This document shows positions 37,501 to 47,906 of a DNA stretch of 64,000 nt, in pieces (the stretch's first letter is position 1; every line of letters begins with the position of its first letter). The notes under the pieces are model-generated. The model saw only the letters and a list, made by a program, of their open reading frames with translations, searched no databases and had not been told where the DNA came from. A program made the position numbers and the translations under genes. The stretch is from Cyclospora cayetanensis (lineage: Eukaryota > Apicomplexa > Conoidasida > Eucoccidiorida > Eimeriidae). The stretch lies in the NCBI RefSeq assembly GCF_002999335.1, contig NW_020312078.1:45143-109142 (forward strand), in the 5' to 3' direction.

Positions 37501-39035
37501 GCATCGTCCAATTAGCCACCACCAGAGACTGTCTGCCGGTGCGGTGGAAGGCGGGAATGGAGAGCGGCCTCCTACGATCTTCGCGGCTGGACGAAGAGGC
37601 GTTAAAGGAGGCGACGAGGGCGCACAAGTCTCTAGCAGGCAGAGCGAGAGGAAAGCATGCACTTCGTCGCTTGCGTGGTGTCGTGTGTTTGCACAGCCAA
37701 GATGGCGACTGGACTGCACTATTTGCAGATATGAGCTTCTCCTCTTCGAAGGAGCCTTCAGTACGCAGTAACCTTGGGACTGCTTTATCAGGAGCAGCAA
37801 CAAATACGAGAGGAGGCAACAGCAGGGGGGATAAACGAGCTGCTTCGCGAGGCGGAGAGAGAGCTCGAGAGCAGGGATGCATGCATGAAAAGGAGAGGGG
37901 GGGAAGGAGTCTAAGGCATTCTGATTTTGCACTGCATGCGGGCATGTCGAATGCTCAGCCTCTCCATACGAGTAGCGGAGGGCTTCGGATTCAAGCTGCA
38001 ACGGCCTCTGTGTTTGTTGCCATGCATGCAGAGGTGGCAGTGACAGACGACGAATGCGCAGAATGCGGGAGCATGAAGCTCGATGTTGTTTTTTCCAAGA
38101 CCAGTCCTCTCAAGGTGCTTCTTCCAACCACCAACAGTGCCCTTGCTTTTGTTGAAAGCGCAAATGCTGAGAAAGAGGCGGGAGGCTGCGCCTGCTCCTG
38201 AGTCGCTGACCGTTAAGCCGCTGTCGGTACAGTGGAGCCCATGTTGCGGCTGCTTTGCAAGTCTTCGCCCCCGCGGCTGCAGAACTGCGATTGGGCCTGT
38301 TTGACTTGACGCACTGCACGTGGGAGTGCTCCCTCCTGCCGCTGCGTTTGTTGCTCTTGCCTCTGCAGGACGGATCTACAGAACGCAAAGGCTGCGTGGT
38401 ATGCGACCCCGTGCTCAACGAATTCGTGTCTAGCAGGCAAGTCTCTGTTCTCGCTCTCGCTGCAATTCACTCTCTTTCGCGCTCTCCATGCACAAATAGG
38501 CTTGCGTACATGTAAATAAATACAGTCAAGTCGCGTAGAGTCCGCTGTACATCTATATACATATACATATATACGTACATCCGGCTGGCTAGGGGGTGGC
38601 CGTCTAGAGCAGCCGAAAGTTTCCTAGGTTTCCCTTGTAATTTTCCTACCCCGTGATGTAGTGAGTGCTGCCAACTGTGTTGGGGGCACGGGGGGAGGGG
38701 AGTTGTGGTCGACAGACCACGTTTCTTTGCCAGTGCGTTCTTCCTTGCACGTCCATGCAGCGGTTAATCTGGCAGTTGCAGCGGCACGCAGTGTGTGTAG
38801 CGCACATGAAGGGGAAGCATCTCTGGTTCACTGGCGATCCTTTTTGGCCTATCGTGATACATGCGCTGTACGCCGCATACTCTCCTGTTGGTGGGTGTGC
38901 GTCTTGCAACGCATGCACAGGCTGGGGAATCTCGCGAGACAGAGAAGGGGGGGCTTTAGAGGACGAGGACGGCGAGGCTTCCGAGGAGCCCGCAAGGCAC
39001 CAGTAGATCCTAAACTCTCCTTCGACAGGTTCTAG
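25513..39035 (+). CDS. TOP3B: DNA topoisomerase III beta (type IA)
   Basis: TOP3B is a type IA topoisomerase that passes single strands of DNA or RNA. Twenty-four exons join in phase to 858 aa (human 862): 25513-25623, 25879-25930, 26265-26293, 26481-26525, 26982-27194, 27449-27495, 27771-27888, 28393-28515, 29033-29131, 30173-30313, 30667-30813, 31349-31684, 32799-32933, 33376-33508, 34123-34199, 35171-35225, 35771-35895, 36199-36337, 36822-36908, 37303-37337, 37697-37760, 38032-38114, 38369-38436, 38921-39035. [15 protein letters not shown] opens the Toprim fold; LDCDREGEN (about residue 122) holds the metal-binding acids; YITYPRTET carries the active-site Tyr339 (codon 30703-30705). [20 protein letters not shown] and [20 protein letters not shown] are beta-type. 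Exons 17-23 carry Cys-rich zinc ribbons and the last exon an RGG-like tail ([14 protein letters not shown]), as in animal TOP3B. The last intron begins GC. Confidence 0.97.
28545..28738. repeat. (CCACAA)n hexanucleotide run in TOP3B intron 8
   Basis: About 30 copies of CCACAA, very homogeneous after a few CCACCACAAA starts, lie right after exon 8. The run gives Pro-Gln, Thr-only and His-Asn ORFs on the plus strand and poly-Val or Trp-Leu on the minus strand; all are artefacts of the repeat. Confidence 0.95.
29380..29875. repeat. TG/TA-rich minisatellite in TOP3B intron 9
   Basis: Degenerate tandem units built from GTATCTGTATATGTGCATGT and similar steps fill about 0.5 kb between exons 9 and 10. 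The low stop density produces several long false ORFs, one of 470 codons. Confidence 0.85.
31803..32755. repeat. CA-rich tracts in TOP3B intron 12
   Basis: Two blocks, about 31803-31985 (CACACAGA-type units) and 32485-32755 (CACACAAATA- and CACATA-type units), flank a stretch of ordinary intron sequence between exons 12 and 13. Confidence 0.85.
33684..33727. repeat. Perfect 15-bp hairpin in TOP3B intron 14
   Basis: TGAAAGCGATCGGGG at 33684-33698 is answered by its exact reverse complement at 33713-33727 across a 14-base loop. It sits directly upstream of the pyrimidine minisatellite in the same intron. Confidence 0.85.
33735..34080. repeat. About 40-bp pyrimidine minisatellite, TOP3B intron 14
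   Basis: A unit of roughly 40 bases, CTGCTGCAGCCTCTCTCTCT followed by CATTCTTTACCCTTCTCTGC, is repeated about eight times with length variation in the TCTC step. It ends shortly before the acceptor of exon 15, so the array forms a very long polypyrimidine context for that splice site. Confidence 0.9.
34670..34978. repeat. (TCTCTG)n tract in TOP3B intron 15
   Basis: About 300 bases of TCTCTG, TTTCTC and related pyrimidine-rich units lie between exons 15 and 16. The tract is strongly strand-asymmetric and yields Leu/Ser-rich and Arg/Glu-rich ORFs without biological support. Confidence 0.85.
35583..35610. repeat. (TAGC)n palindromic microsatellite
   Basis: Six to seven copies of TAGC lie in TOP3B intron 16. 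AGCT is its own reverse complement, so the tract can fold on itself. Confidence 0.9.
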
Positions 39036-39395
39036 TGCAGCTAGCCGTGTTTCTCCCCTGCCCCCTGCTCCTCCTTAGCAGTGTAAAAGTCGAGTTGACC
39101 CCTCATGGGCACCACCCTCGTCTCGCCGCAACTGCAACGCAACGATCATGCTTAAGCCACCCCTAGTAGGCGCAAATGCACATTAAGCAATGCAGAGCAT
39201 ACTGCAGCGCGCAGCCAGCGGGGGGCACGTGCAGCTTGGCCTCCTCTGCACCGTAGCCCGGTGTATGTACACTTGAGTGCAAAGCGTCGCCTGTCAGTAG
39301 TCAACCTCGGTGCGTCAGCCCGAGTGCTCCGCGTGCAAAACGCGGCTGCCGCAGAGGCCTTTTGCAGCGCTACCTCGCTGACACGCAGCTCTGCG

Positions 39396-41608
39396 TCAAG
39401 CCGAAACTGAGGCACCAGGAGACGCAATGACTTCGGCAACGTCTGGCATTGTCGAGCCAGCTTCGGCAGAGGCCTCGTGTACTCCAGCCGCAGCAGCTTC
39501 TACAGCTGCAGCCGACTGTCGCTGTCTCTGCAGCCTGCGGCTGCTTTTCCGAGAGGCTCTGCGCTGCCGTCTGTTTGTGCCAGCCTTGCTCTCCTTTGGC
39601 CTGCAGGCAACTGCAAACGCCAAAACTCGAGGCGGCAGCAGTTGCAGCGCCTGTTGCAGCTGCTTGTTCAGCTCTTCGCGTGGCAGCCACATACAAGGCA
39701 GTCGTTGAGGGGGGCCATGATGCATCACCGCGCTAACCAGCGCTTGCTGCTGCTGGCGAACTTCCTGACGCTGCTGCTGCTCTTCTTGTTGCTGCTGCTG
39801 CTGGCGAACTTCCTGCTGCTGCAGATGCGGAGGGGGGGTCTCGTTGCTGTGGCGGCTTGCAGCAGTGTCAGTAGCATCTGTCGGTGCCGTCGAAGGTTGC
39901 TGAGTCGCCGAAGCACTCGCTGCTTCCTGTTGCACTGCGGGCTGGGGGGGGCTGCTGTCAGCAGCTGCGTGCTGCGCAGCCTCCGTTGCAGCCAGTGATA
40001 CGGCGGCAGCAGCAGCAGCCGGGGCCCTGCAGCAGCAGCTGCTGCTGCCGCACTGCTGCTGTACGTACACCCCGATGGCCATGACCGTCGGGAGGCCGAC
40101 AGCTGCAGTCGCCTTCTCCTCCAACCTGCAGACACTCCGTGCAGAGAGGCACAAAGAGACACACCACAAGAGCCTTGTAGACAGGGAAGTTGCCATCCTG
40201 CGGCAGCTGCAGCAGCCACACGTAAACGAACTCGTGCGCCACGATCGCAACAGCAACAACCGCTGTAACGCCACAATCGCCGCACCCCCTGCGCTTCCAC
40301 GGCAGCAGCAAGGCAAGGCAAGGCGAGCCAACTTACGTCTTGTTGCGAATGAGGACTGCCGGAAGCTGCAGGAGAGACGCAAGCACAAGCAACTGCTGCA
40401 AGCCGAAAGCCCTTAAGCCTCCTCCCTCGGCAGGGGCAGAACAGAAGCATATCAGCGCATGTATTGACTCCCTTTCTGCGGCTCTGCCCGTTGCAGCAGC
40501 ACGTCTGCACACCGACACGTTGTCGGCTGCTGCACGCTCAGGCGTGTCGCTTGCGCTTGCGCTTGCGCTTTCAGCAGCAGCAGGAGAGGCCGCTTCTGCA
40601 AGTCGCAGCCGACCGTGCATTCCAGTGGCAGCGTGTCGTTCCAGACGTGAGGCACACGAATTGAAACCGATTGCAGCCACATCGTGCACTCCCAACCCGG
40701 CTGCCCTCGCAGCAGAGAAGAGGCTGCAGCCACGGGAAGAAGTTCACACCATATCACAAGCGCATGCGCAACGAGAGAAGCTGAGTCACGGACTTGCGAC
40801 TGGGGTGCCGTCGCGCTAACTGCAGCGCCGCAGATGGTGGATTGGCAATCCTTAGGCATTCGATGAGGGATATACATTCAGACGGATGTCTAACACGAGA
40901 GAGCATGCAGCCTTGGAGAGGAAGAAGAGAGCCTCACACCAGCACAGCAAGACACACGGCATAAACCTTCTAAAAGCAACATTAGGGCATAATTTTGCGA
41001 GCAAAGGACGCGAGCGTGACAAGCCACTGTAGAACGCCATCCACACGGACAGGCGTAGAAGGCTGCCTCACATGTGTGTGCGTGTGTGTGCACCCCGATT
41101 ACGCAAAAAATGAACGCAATAAAGCCTTACGTCTCAAGGAGCGCTACGATTTCCTCAGCTGCTTCCCCAGAGCAGTACACCCTGTGCATCCACGAAAACA
41201 GCACAACCACCACACGCAACAGCAACAACACCACACGCATCGCTGTCCGCCTAGCCGTAACGGTTCTTGCTGCCAGCAGCAGAACGCTATCACGGCTCCA
41301 AACTTCCGAGCAGCAAACAGCAACCCCCTATAGAGCACCATCCCGACTGTGAGGGAACGGATGCCTTCGCCGCAGCGGCAAATGCGGAAAAACAGCAGGA
41401 CTAGAGCAGCAGAAGAACTACAAATAGCCACCAGCAGCAGCAAGAGGTAGCAAGATGCATACCATGGTGCAGTGAAGGGAGAGAATAGGGATGCCTTCAG
41501 TTGGAGATGCTTCTTCTGTTGAGCTCTGCTGCGGCCTATAGTTTCGACCTGCTGATGCAGCTGCTGCCTGCGCTCCTGCTGCAGTTGCTGCTTCATCGTG
41601 TGCGCCAT
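39396..41608 (-). CDS. Unidentified multi-exon membrane protein
   Basis: No family was recognised. Reading leftwards, a Gln-rich start near 41608 (MAHTMKQQLQQERRQQLHQQ) runs into a strong membrane segment (about 41500-41420). Further hydrophobic stretches follow in splice-consistent pieces: one ending at a GTAAGG donor near 41128 joins in phase to one at about 40990-40877, and another ending RNKT before GTAAGT (about 40338) joins in phase to GCGDCGVTAVVAVAIVAHEF. A 37-base intron would then lead to the last exon, a Gln/Ala-rich tail with a basic cluster that stops at 39396. Some junctions between about 40870 and 40340 are unresolved, and two neighbouring genes cannot be excluded. It converges with TOP3B. 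Existence of coding sequence is fairly likely; the exact model is not. Confidence 0.35.
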
Positions 41609-42281
41609 TCTGCTGGTTTGCGCTGATCGGGGGGGGGATTTCTGTGGGTAGCCTCATCACTGGTGACGAGGACTGGCCTCATGCCGCTGACAGCACCTTC
41701 CGTCGCCCTCCGATGCCGCCCGCTGCAGCTTCTAAGACAGCATCAACGGAAAAAACAAGCAAACTGACTTCCACGCCAGTCGGAGCGAGTGAAAAGTAGC
41801 TGCTGCAGCGAACGGTGATGCCGGCGAGAGCTTCCGCGCAGCGGGGGGCAAAGGGTTTCCAGCAGCGTCACCATCAAATGCGCATATATATATATATGTC
41901 GTGCTCCCCTCTCCGCATTGGAAGATGCAAGAAAATATGCGCCTGCTTCTCTCCTGAGTTGCTCAAGAGCTGCTGTTGCCGGCTAGGGAATCCCGTAGAG
42001 GGAGAGGGGCCCCCCCTGCCCAGAGGGGCCCCTCCCCGCCGATGAAGGAAGGAAGCAGCAGCATTCGTGCGACGTCTAACGCTGCATAAGGGCGGATGTA
42101 CAAGGATAGAAATGAAGGGCTGGAGAAGTTTTGCGAATGAGGGTAACTCGTGGACTGCTGAAGGGGCAGCCTTTGTCCGTAGTGTGCGATTGGGCGTTTC
42201 CGGAGGGGATGAAACTGCTTTTTCTTGGATGACGGGAGCACGCTAGGCTCCGAGTGATGATTCTAAGATTCCAGGGAGGGG
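41609..42281. promoter_or_regulatory. Divergent intergenic region
   Basis: This lies between the starts of the minus-strand membrane gene and the plus-strand tail-anchored gene, so it probably holds both promoters. In-frame coding may extend to about 41660 on the minus strand. A short (TA)n stretch is at 41884-41898. No core promoter motif was recognised. Confidence 0.35.
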
Positions 42282-43786
42282 ATGGAGAGTGCTGCTGTAG
42301 TGCATGCCTGTGTAATTTCCGTTGGAGGGCCGTGCGGCGCATATGTGTGGCTCCGTGCAAGTGCCCCTCAACTGTCTACTGACGCTGCTTCCGATGCAGA
42401 CACCGCTGCTCTTGCTGCGGCAAGAACGCTGAAACGGGTAGGCCTCCTGACAAGGCTAGGTTGCGGAGAATTCGTATGCCGTTGATAAAGCGCTGTTCAT
42501 GAGGGTGTTGCATGCGGGGAAAGCGAAGGTTGGGTGGAATGCCATCTGCGCACAGTACGTGATTCTGCTGCTGGAGAGAGCCGCAGACGCATGCGTTTTA
42601 TCGATTGGGGACGATTCTGAGCACTTGCAGCTTCTCCTGCCCGTAGGTAAGTTGCGTTGCTGCAACTCCCTTGCCATGTGGTTGTATGGGTTGGTGACTC
42701 CCATCGCAGAAGGAAGGTCATACTGCCCCTCTTCTCCAAGCCTGCGTCGAGCACTGGGCATACGGGGATGCTTTGCGGCTCTCGGTGCTCTCCGCTGCTG
42801 CTGCTGCATGCAACAGCAGCAAAGGCAGCAGCATTCCAGAGGGGCCTGAAGGGGGAGCAGCAGACACCCTCGACCCCTGGGCATCCACGTGGATGTACAC
42901 CGCAGTGACGCATGCAGCGGCACCCCTTGGAGCCGCTGAATCTTTTCTGCACCAGTTGCAGCAATATCACCGTGAAGCGCAGCAAGAGACACACAGCAGA
43001 CACAGCAGCAGCCCGTTAGTTGCGGTGCGGCTAAGAGAACATGTGCAAGAAAAGCTGCTACGACCTTCTCGTCTTGTGACACCGCCGCCCTTAAGGCTCT
43101 CTTCGCTACAGCAACCCCAGCAGAAGGCGCTTCCTGGAAGCAGCTCGTTGCTGCAAGCTGCCTGGTGTATCCCCGACAGCGAAGAAGTGGCGCATTGCAC
43201 CCAACCCTCGCGAAATTCCCAGCACGCTGCTTGCGAATCGCCACAGGTTCAAGCGCGCGCCGATCACAGCTGTCCGTACAGCAGACTTCCTGTCCAACCG
43301 GGTGGCTCCTTGAGGCATCCGGAGCAGCCTGGAACGCCTGCGACGCCGTCTGAAGCCGCACCTCACCCAGTCAGCTACAGCTCGACGGGCAGCAGAAGTT
43401 GGGGCTGCATGCGCGCGGAAACACTGCCGCGTACTCAACAGCCCTGGCAGAAGGATCCCAGCGACGCCTCTGCCTGCGCAGCTAGCGCCACGCCAGCGAC
43501 AAGTGCAACAACGGACAAGGAGCTTGCCGCCATTGAATCCGCATGCCACCAGGCAGAGTCGCTTTGCGAGCTGCTTTCAGCGAACTTGGCCTTGTGTCAG
43601 GAGACGGCAGCAGCAACAGCATCAGCCGCTGCAGCGGCTGCCTCAGCAACCGCAACAGCAGCGCGACACCGCGAGGCGACTTCAGCCGTTAGACGCCAGG
43701 AATACTTACGGGCAACACGCAAGTACCTAATTGTTGGCATCGTTGCTGCTGCGATTCTCTTGCTGCAACGCGTTGCATGCAGATGA
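42282..43786 (+). CDS. Tail-anchored protein, possibly longin/SNARE-like
   Basis: Three exons join in phase to 471 aa: 42282-42437, 42460-42642, 42710-43786. The last residues (about 450-471) form a single hydrophobic segment, YLIVGIVAAAILLLQRVACR, after a basic Arg/Lys stretch, the layout of a tail-anchored membrane protein. The preceding 70 residues are helical and heptad-like. The N-terminal half has beta-rich pieces (VVHACVISVGG, YVILLLERAADACVLSIGDD) and then WMYTAVTHAAAPLGAAESFL, reminiscent of the strand-helix end of a longin domain, as in Sec22-type R-SNAREs of vesicle fusion. That assignment is inference: no central Arg layer is clear, and the linker is Ser/Gln/Pro-rich. The first intron would be only 22 bases (GTAGGC...GCTAG), so a frameshift in the sequence or another splice choice must be considered. 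Confidence 0.45.
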
Positions 43787-44467
43787 AAGTCAGTGCCGCT
43801 GTGACGTTCGCTGCGCCGTTGCGGTGGACGTCGCAGCAACCGGCGCTCGCCTTCAGCGACCAGCGCATGCGCCACTTTTTTGCTGCCATGCGGCAGTAAA
43901 TCTACAGCTAAGGCAGCAGCAGCAGCACGCTCATAGTTGCTGAGCGGAGACAGCTCCTGCAATTGCGCTTCCTGCCGCTGGGGACGCTTGTGCTAATGAG
44001 GCTATTTTACTGGGCTTCCTGCCGCCGGGGAATGCAGTGCCTGTCTGCAAGACGGCACACGCCGTCTGAAGGCGAGCTAGCGCTAGCAGGCATTGAATGA
44101 GGGATATCTTGACCCTCTGTACATATATTTAGAGTGCAGTAGCTAATTATCTATGTGCCTATATATATCTAGAGATAGAGCCGAGCCGAGGGGCCCCTTC
44201 AGGTACACAGGGGGTGACAAAGAAAGCCGCAAAGCAGCCGAAGTGCAGCCCAGCAAAAGACACACATGCTCTTCAAATGAAGCTCCGCGGCAAATACAAA
44301 GGGTTTTTGCGGCAAGAGGTAGTAGTAGCAGCAGTAGTAGTAGCTGTTGAGGGGTATCTCGGAAAAGAGACCGGTGCCGTGGGGTAGGTGATGGTGCAAA
44401 GCCTCAGAAAAAGCTGCTTTTACGGCGCGAAGAAACACGGGGAGACGTTTTCTCGTAGCTGTGAGGC
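43787..44467. other. Convergent 3' intergenic region
   Basis: The region separates the ends of the tail-anchored gene (+) and the kinase gene (-), so it should hold two 3' UTRs. A short palindromic stretch GCGAGCTAGCGCTAGC is near 44070 and a (TAG)n/(CAG)n mix near 44320-44345. No gene is supported. Confidence 0.45.
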
Positions 44468-45007
44468 TCATGGGGGGGGGATGTCAACGCGTTGTCTCTT
44501 TCCTGCCGCTCGTGGCGCAACAGAATCAGCCTCCAGAGCAGTGCTGCCGCGTCTGTTCTCGCGCGCGGTAGCTGGACCGCCAGCCTCACCTGCAGACAAG
44601 GGGTGCTTCGTTGTGTTGCTGCTGGTGATGCGCAGACTGCGAGGATTGCTGCCGAGACTGCCTTGATCTCGCCGCTGCTGCGGAGAGGAGGGCTGTCTCC
44701 TCTCCGCAGCAGCGGCGGCTTCCTTGCTGCGCTTGCGCTTGACAGCTCTCCAGCGCAGCAGCAGTCTCCCAACATAGTGGGCAGCAGCAGACGAGCAGCA
44801 GTCGCTCCACGTCAGGTGTCTCTGCTGCTTGATCGCCAGCAGCAGCCTCAGCACTATGCCAGGGGAGCAGCAAATCGTCTCCTCTACCTGTTGCAGCACC
44901 AAAGCCTCCTGCTGAGCCACAGCCAAGACTTGAGGCGAGATGCCAACTGTTTCCCAAGGCGCAACGTCTTCGTGGTGGCAGATCCTTTTACAATCAGTGG
45001 TGCTGTC

Positions 45008-45039
<32 letters not shown>

Positions 45040-45521
45040 AACTGCTGGTGTCACTGCTGCTGCCATGTCCAACACAGCGGTTAGGCTCTGCCTCGTTCCT
45101 CAGCAGTCCCTCTTCCTCCTGCTGCTGCGCAGTCGTCGCTGCTGCAGCGTCGCTCCGCTGCGAGTCTCTGCAATTCTCCTTTCCTGCCTCATAAGCTGAC
45201 TCGCCACTCTCCCGCCGCTTCTCCTCCCTGCACACCTGCAGCGACAGCCTCTGCTGCTGCTGCTGCATGCCAAAAAGAGCCCCACAGAACCAGGCGTGCG
45301 GCTTGCGCTGCACAGTGCCATAGAGCATGTTGGGGGGGGGAGACAAGAGGCAGGCTGGGGAAGCCTCTGCTGCGCTTCGACTTTCTTCTGGAAACACGGC
45401 TTCCTCCGCAGTTTCCGCTGCTCCTTGTGACGGCGAGTGTGCAGCGACTGCCGGAGGCGATCCTCGAAGGGCCGCAAAAGGAGACATGTTCGGGTGCTTC
45501 GCCAGCTGCTGCTGCTGCTGC

Positions 45522-45560
<39 letters not shown>

Positions 45561-47868
45561 ATTAGTGGACCTCGCGGAGGGGCATTGTAGCGAAGACGCA
45601 AAGGTCTGCTGCCGTCGTGCTCCGCTGCCATGTGGAAGCGGAGATACCCCGGCAAAGCGTCGATCAGCTCAAATATGTTGGAGCTGCTGCTGCTGCTGCA
45701 CCTGCGAGGCAACACGCCTTCCTCGACGACAGGAGTCTCTGTGACTTTCAGCTCTTCCGCAGCTGCCGCCACTGCCGCTGCTGCTGCGGCAGTCGCATGG
45801 CCAGATCTCCCCCCCCCCTCACCCTCTGCAGCGGCTCCCTGCTGCTGCTGCTGCTGCTGCTGCTGCGCAGCCTCAGGAGCAAACCAGGGGTGACCTAAGG
45901 CTTCTGGCAGCAGCAGACGCTGATGCGGCTCGAAGGCTAGCAGGTGGGAAAGCAGACACCAGAAATAGCCGCTGCAGCGGCTGTACTGCTGCTGCAGCTG
46001 CTGCCTCTCCAAGGCAGCTGCACACGCCTTCGCGCTGTAGCACAAGACACCCGCCAGTCCACAGCAGAATCCCACCCGTCGACACGCCACACGCATGCAC
46101 GCATGCATGCATGCAGTGCACGCATGCACTGCATGCATGCACGATCCGCCTCCTGCTTGAGCCTGCTTTCTGCCCGAGCACAACCCTTCCCCTTCTAGCA
46201 GCAGCACGCGCTCGACGCAAGAAAGGATTCGCAGCTGCAAACAACTCACCCCCCGGAGCAAGTCTTGTGCACCTGCTTGATGAGCAGCAAACTTAGCACA
46301 AGTCTTCGAAGGTAATTCGTGTCGCCTTGAAACAAAGCCCCAGAAACCCCTGCACCCCCCTTAAAGCCCCAACGGGGGCCCCACACAGCCTCAAGGGCAG
46401 AAAAGTGCTGCTCTTGCTGCTCTGCATGCGCCGCTCGCAGATGCCGCCACACTGGCTCCTCTTCAATATCCGACTGCTGCGCCAAGTCCGCCTGCTGCTG
46501 CTCTTTTTGTTGCTGCTGTTGTTGCTGCTGCTGCTCTTTTTGCTGCTGTTGTTGTTGCTGCTGCTGCTCTTCCTGTTGCTGTTGTTGGTGCTGCTGCTGC
46601 TCTTCTTGTTGCTGTTGTTGGTGCTGCTGCTGCTCTTTTTGCCGTTGGTGCTCTTCTTGTTGTTGGTGCTCCTGCTGCTCTTCTTGTTGCTGCTGCTGCT
46701 CTTCTTGTTGCTGCTGCTGAGCCTGCACGTGCTGCTGATGAGGCCACTTAGTCCAACAGCTCCCTGAGCTTTGCAGTGCTCTTTCTCCCGCACTCTCCGT
46801 CCCTCTGCTCTCTTCTTCCAATGGCTGTTGCGGCTGTTGCTGCTCTTGCGACTCCTGCTTTGACAGCAGCTCTTGCGACTCCTGCTTTGACAGCAGCTCT
46901 TGCGACTCCTGCTTCGACAGCAGCTCTTGCGACTCCTGCTTCGACAGCAGCTCTTGCGACTCCTGCTTCGACAGCTGCTCTTGCGACTTCTGCTTCGACA
47001 GCAGCTCTTGCGACTCCTGCTTTGACAGCTGCTCCTGCGACTCCTGCTTCGGCAGCTGGAATAGACCAAGCCCAATGTGTGCAAGGATCTCATGGACTGC
47101 ACACCAGAAGAGACTATACGTTTCGTCTTGTGCTAGCCACTTCATTATGCAGGGAGGAAGGGTCAGCTTGTTATGGTGCCGGCTGCATGCAGCGTCACCG
47201 TCTGCGCCTACACGCTTTCCCGTCCCCGCTCCTGCCTCTGCTGCCTCTGCTCCTCCTACTGCGTCGATTGGAGAGGTTTGTCTTTTTTCTTTCTGTTGCA
47301 CCAGAGGACTTGCCTCGCCCCCTCCTGCATCGCGTGGCTCCGACGTGTGTAGAACCGCCGCTGCCGACTCCTCTTCTTCTGCTGCTGCTGCAAGCAATTT
47401 CCGCTTTCCTCCACACGCAGAAGCTGCTGAGCGGCGTGGCGCGCCTCTGCGAGACGCATGTCTGCTGCGACAGGCTACTTCAGCGCGGGAAGTCTTCGCC
47501 TGCCTCGCCGTTGAAGGCTTTATCGCAGCTTTAGAGGTCTCGTTGGTAGCCGCCTCGACAGTTTGAGACGCTGCTGCCGGTCGAACTGCATTGCCTGCTG
47601 AGGCAGCTGTACTCACTGCCTCAGCAGGGGAACGCAGCTCGGCGAGAATGCGACGAGCCTGCGTCTCTTCCTCAATAAACCGAAGAGACCCCTCAGGTGT
47701 TTGGCAGCAGCAAGCTCTGCGCTTGCTGCTGCTCCCTGCGCTGGAGGGGCAGCAGCAGCCTCCTCCTTTCACAAGTTCGCAAAGAGCAACTCCGAAGCTC
47801 CATACGTCGCTGAGCTGGGCTCTCAGGCGAGCTGTCGCATCGGCAGTCTTGCTGCCGCAGATTCGCGG

Positions 47869-47906
<38 letters not shown>

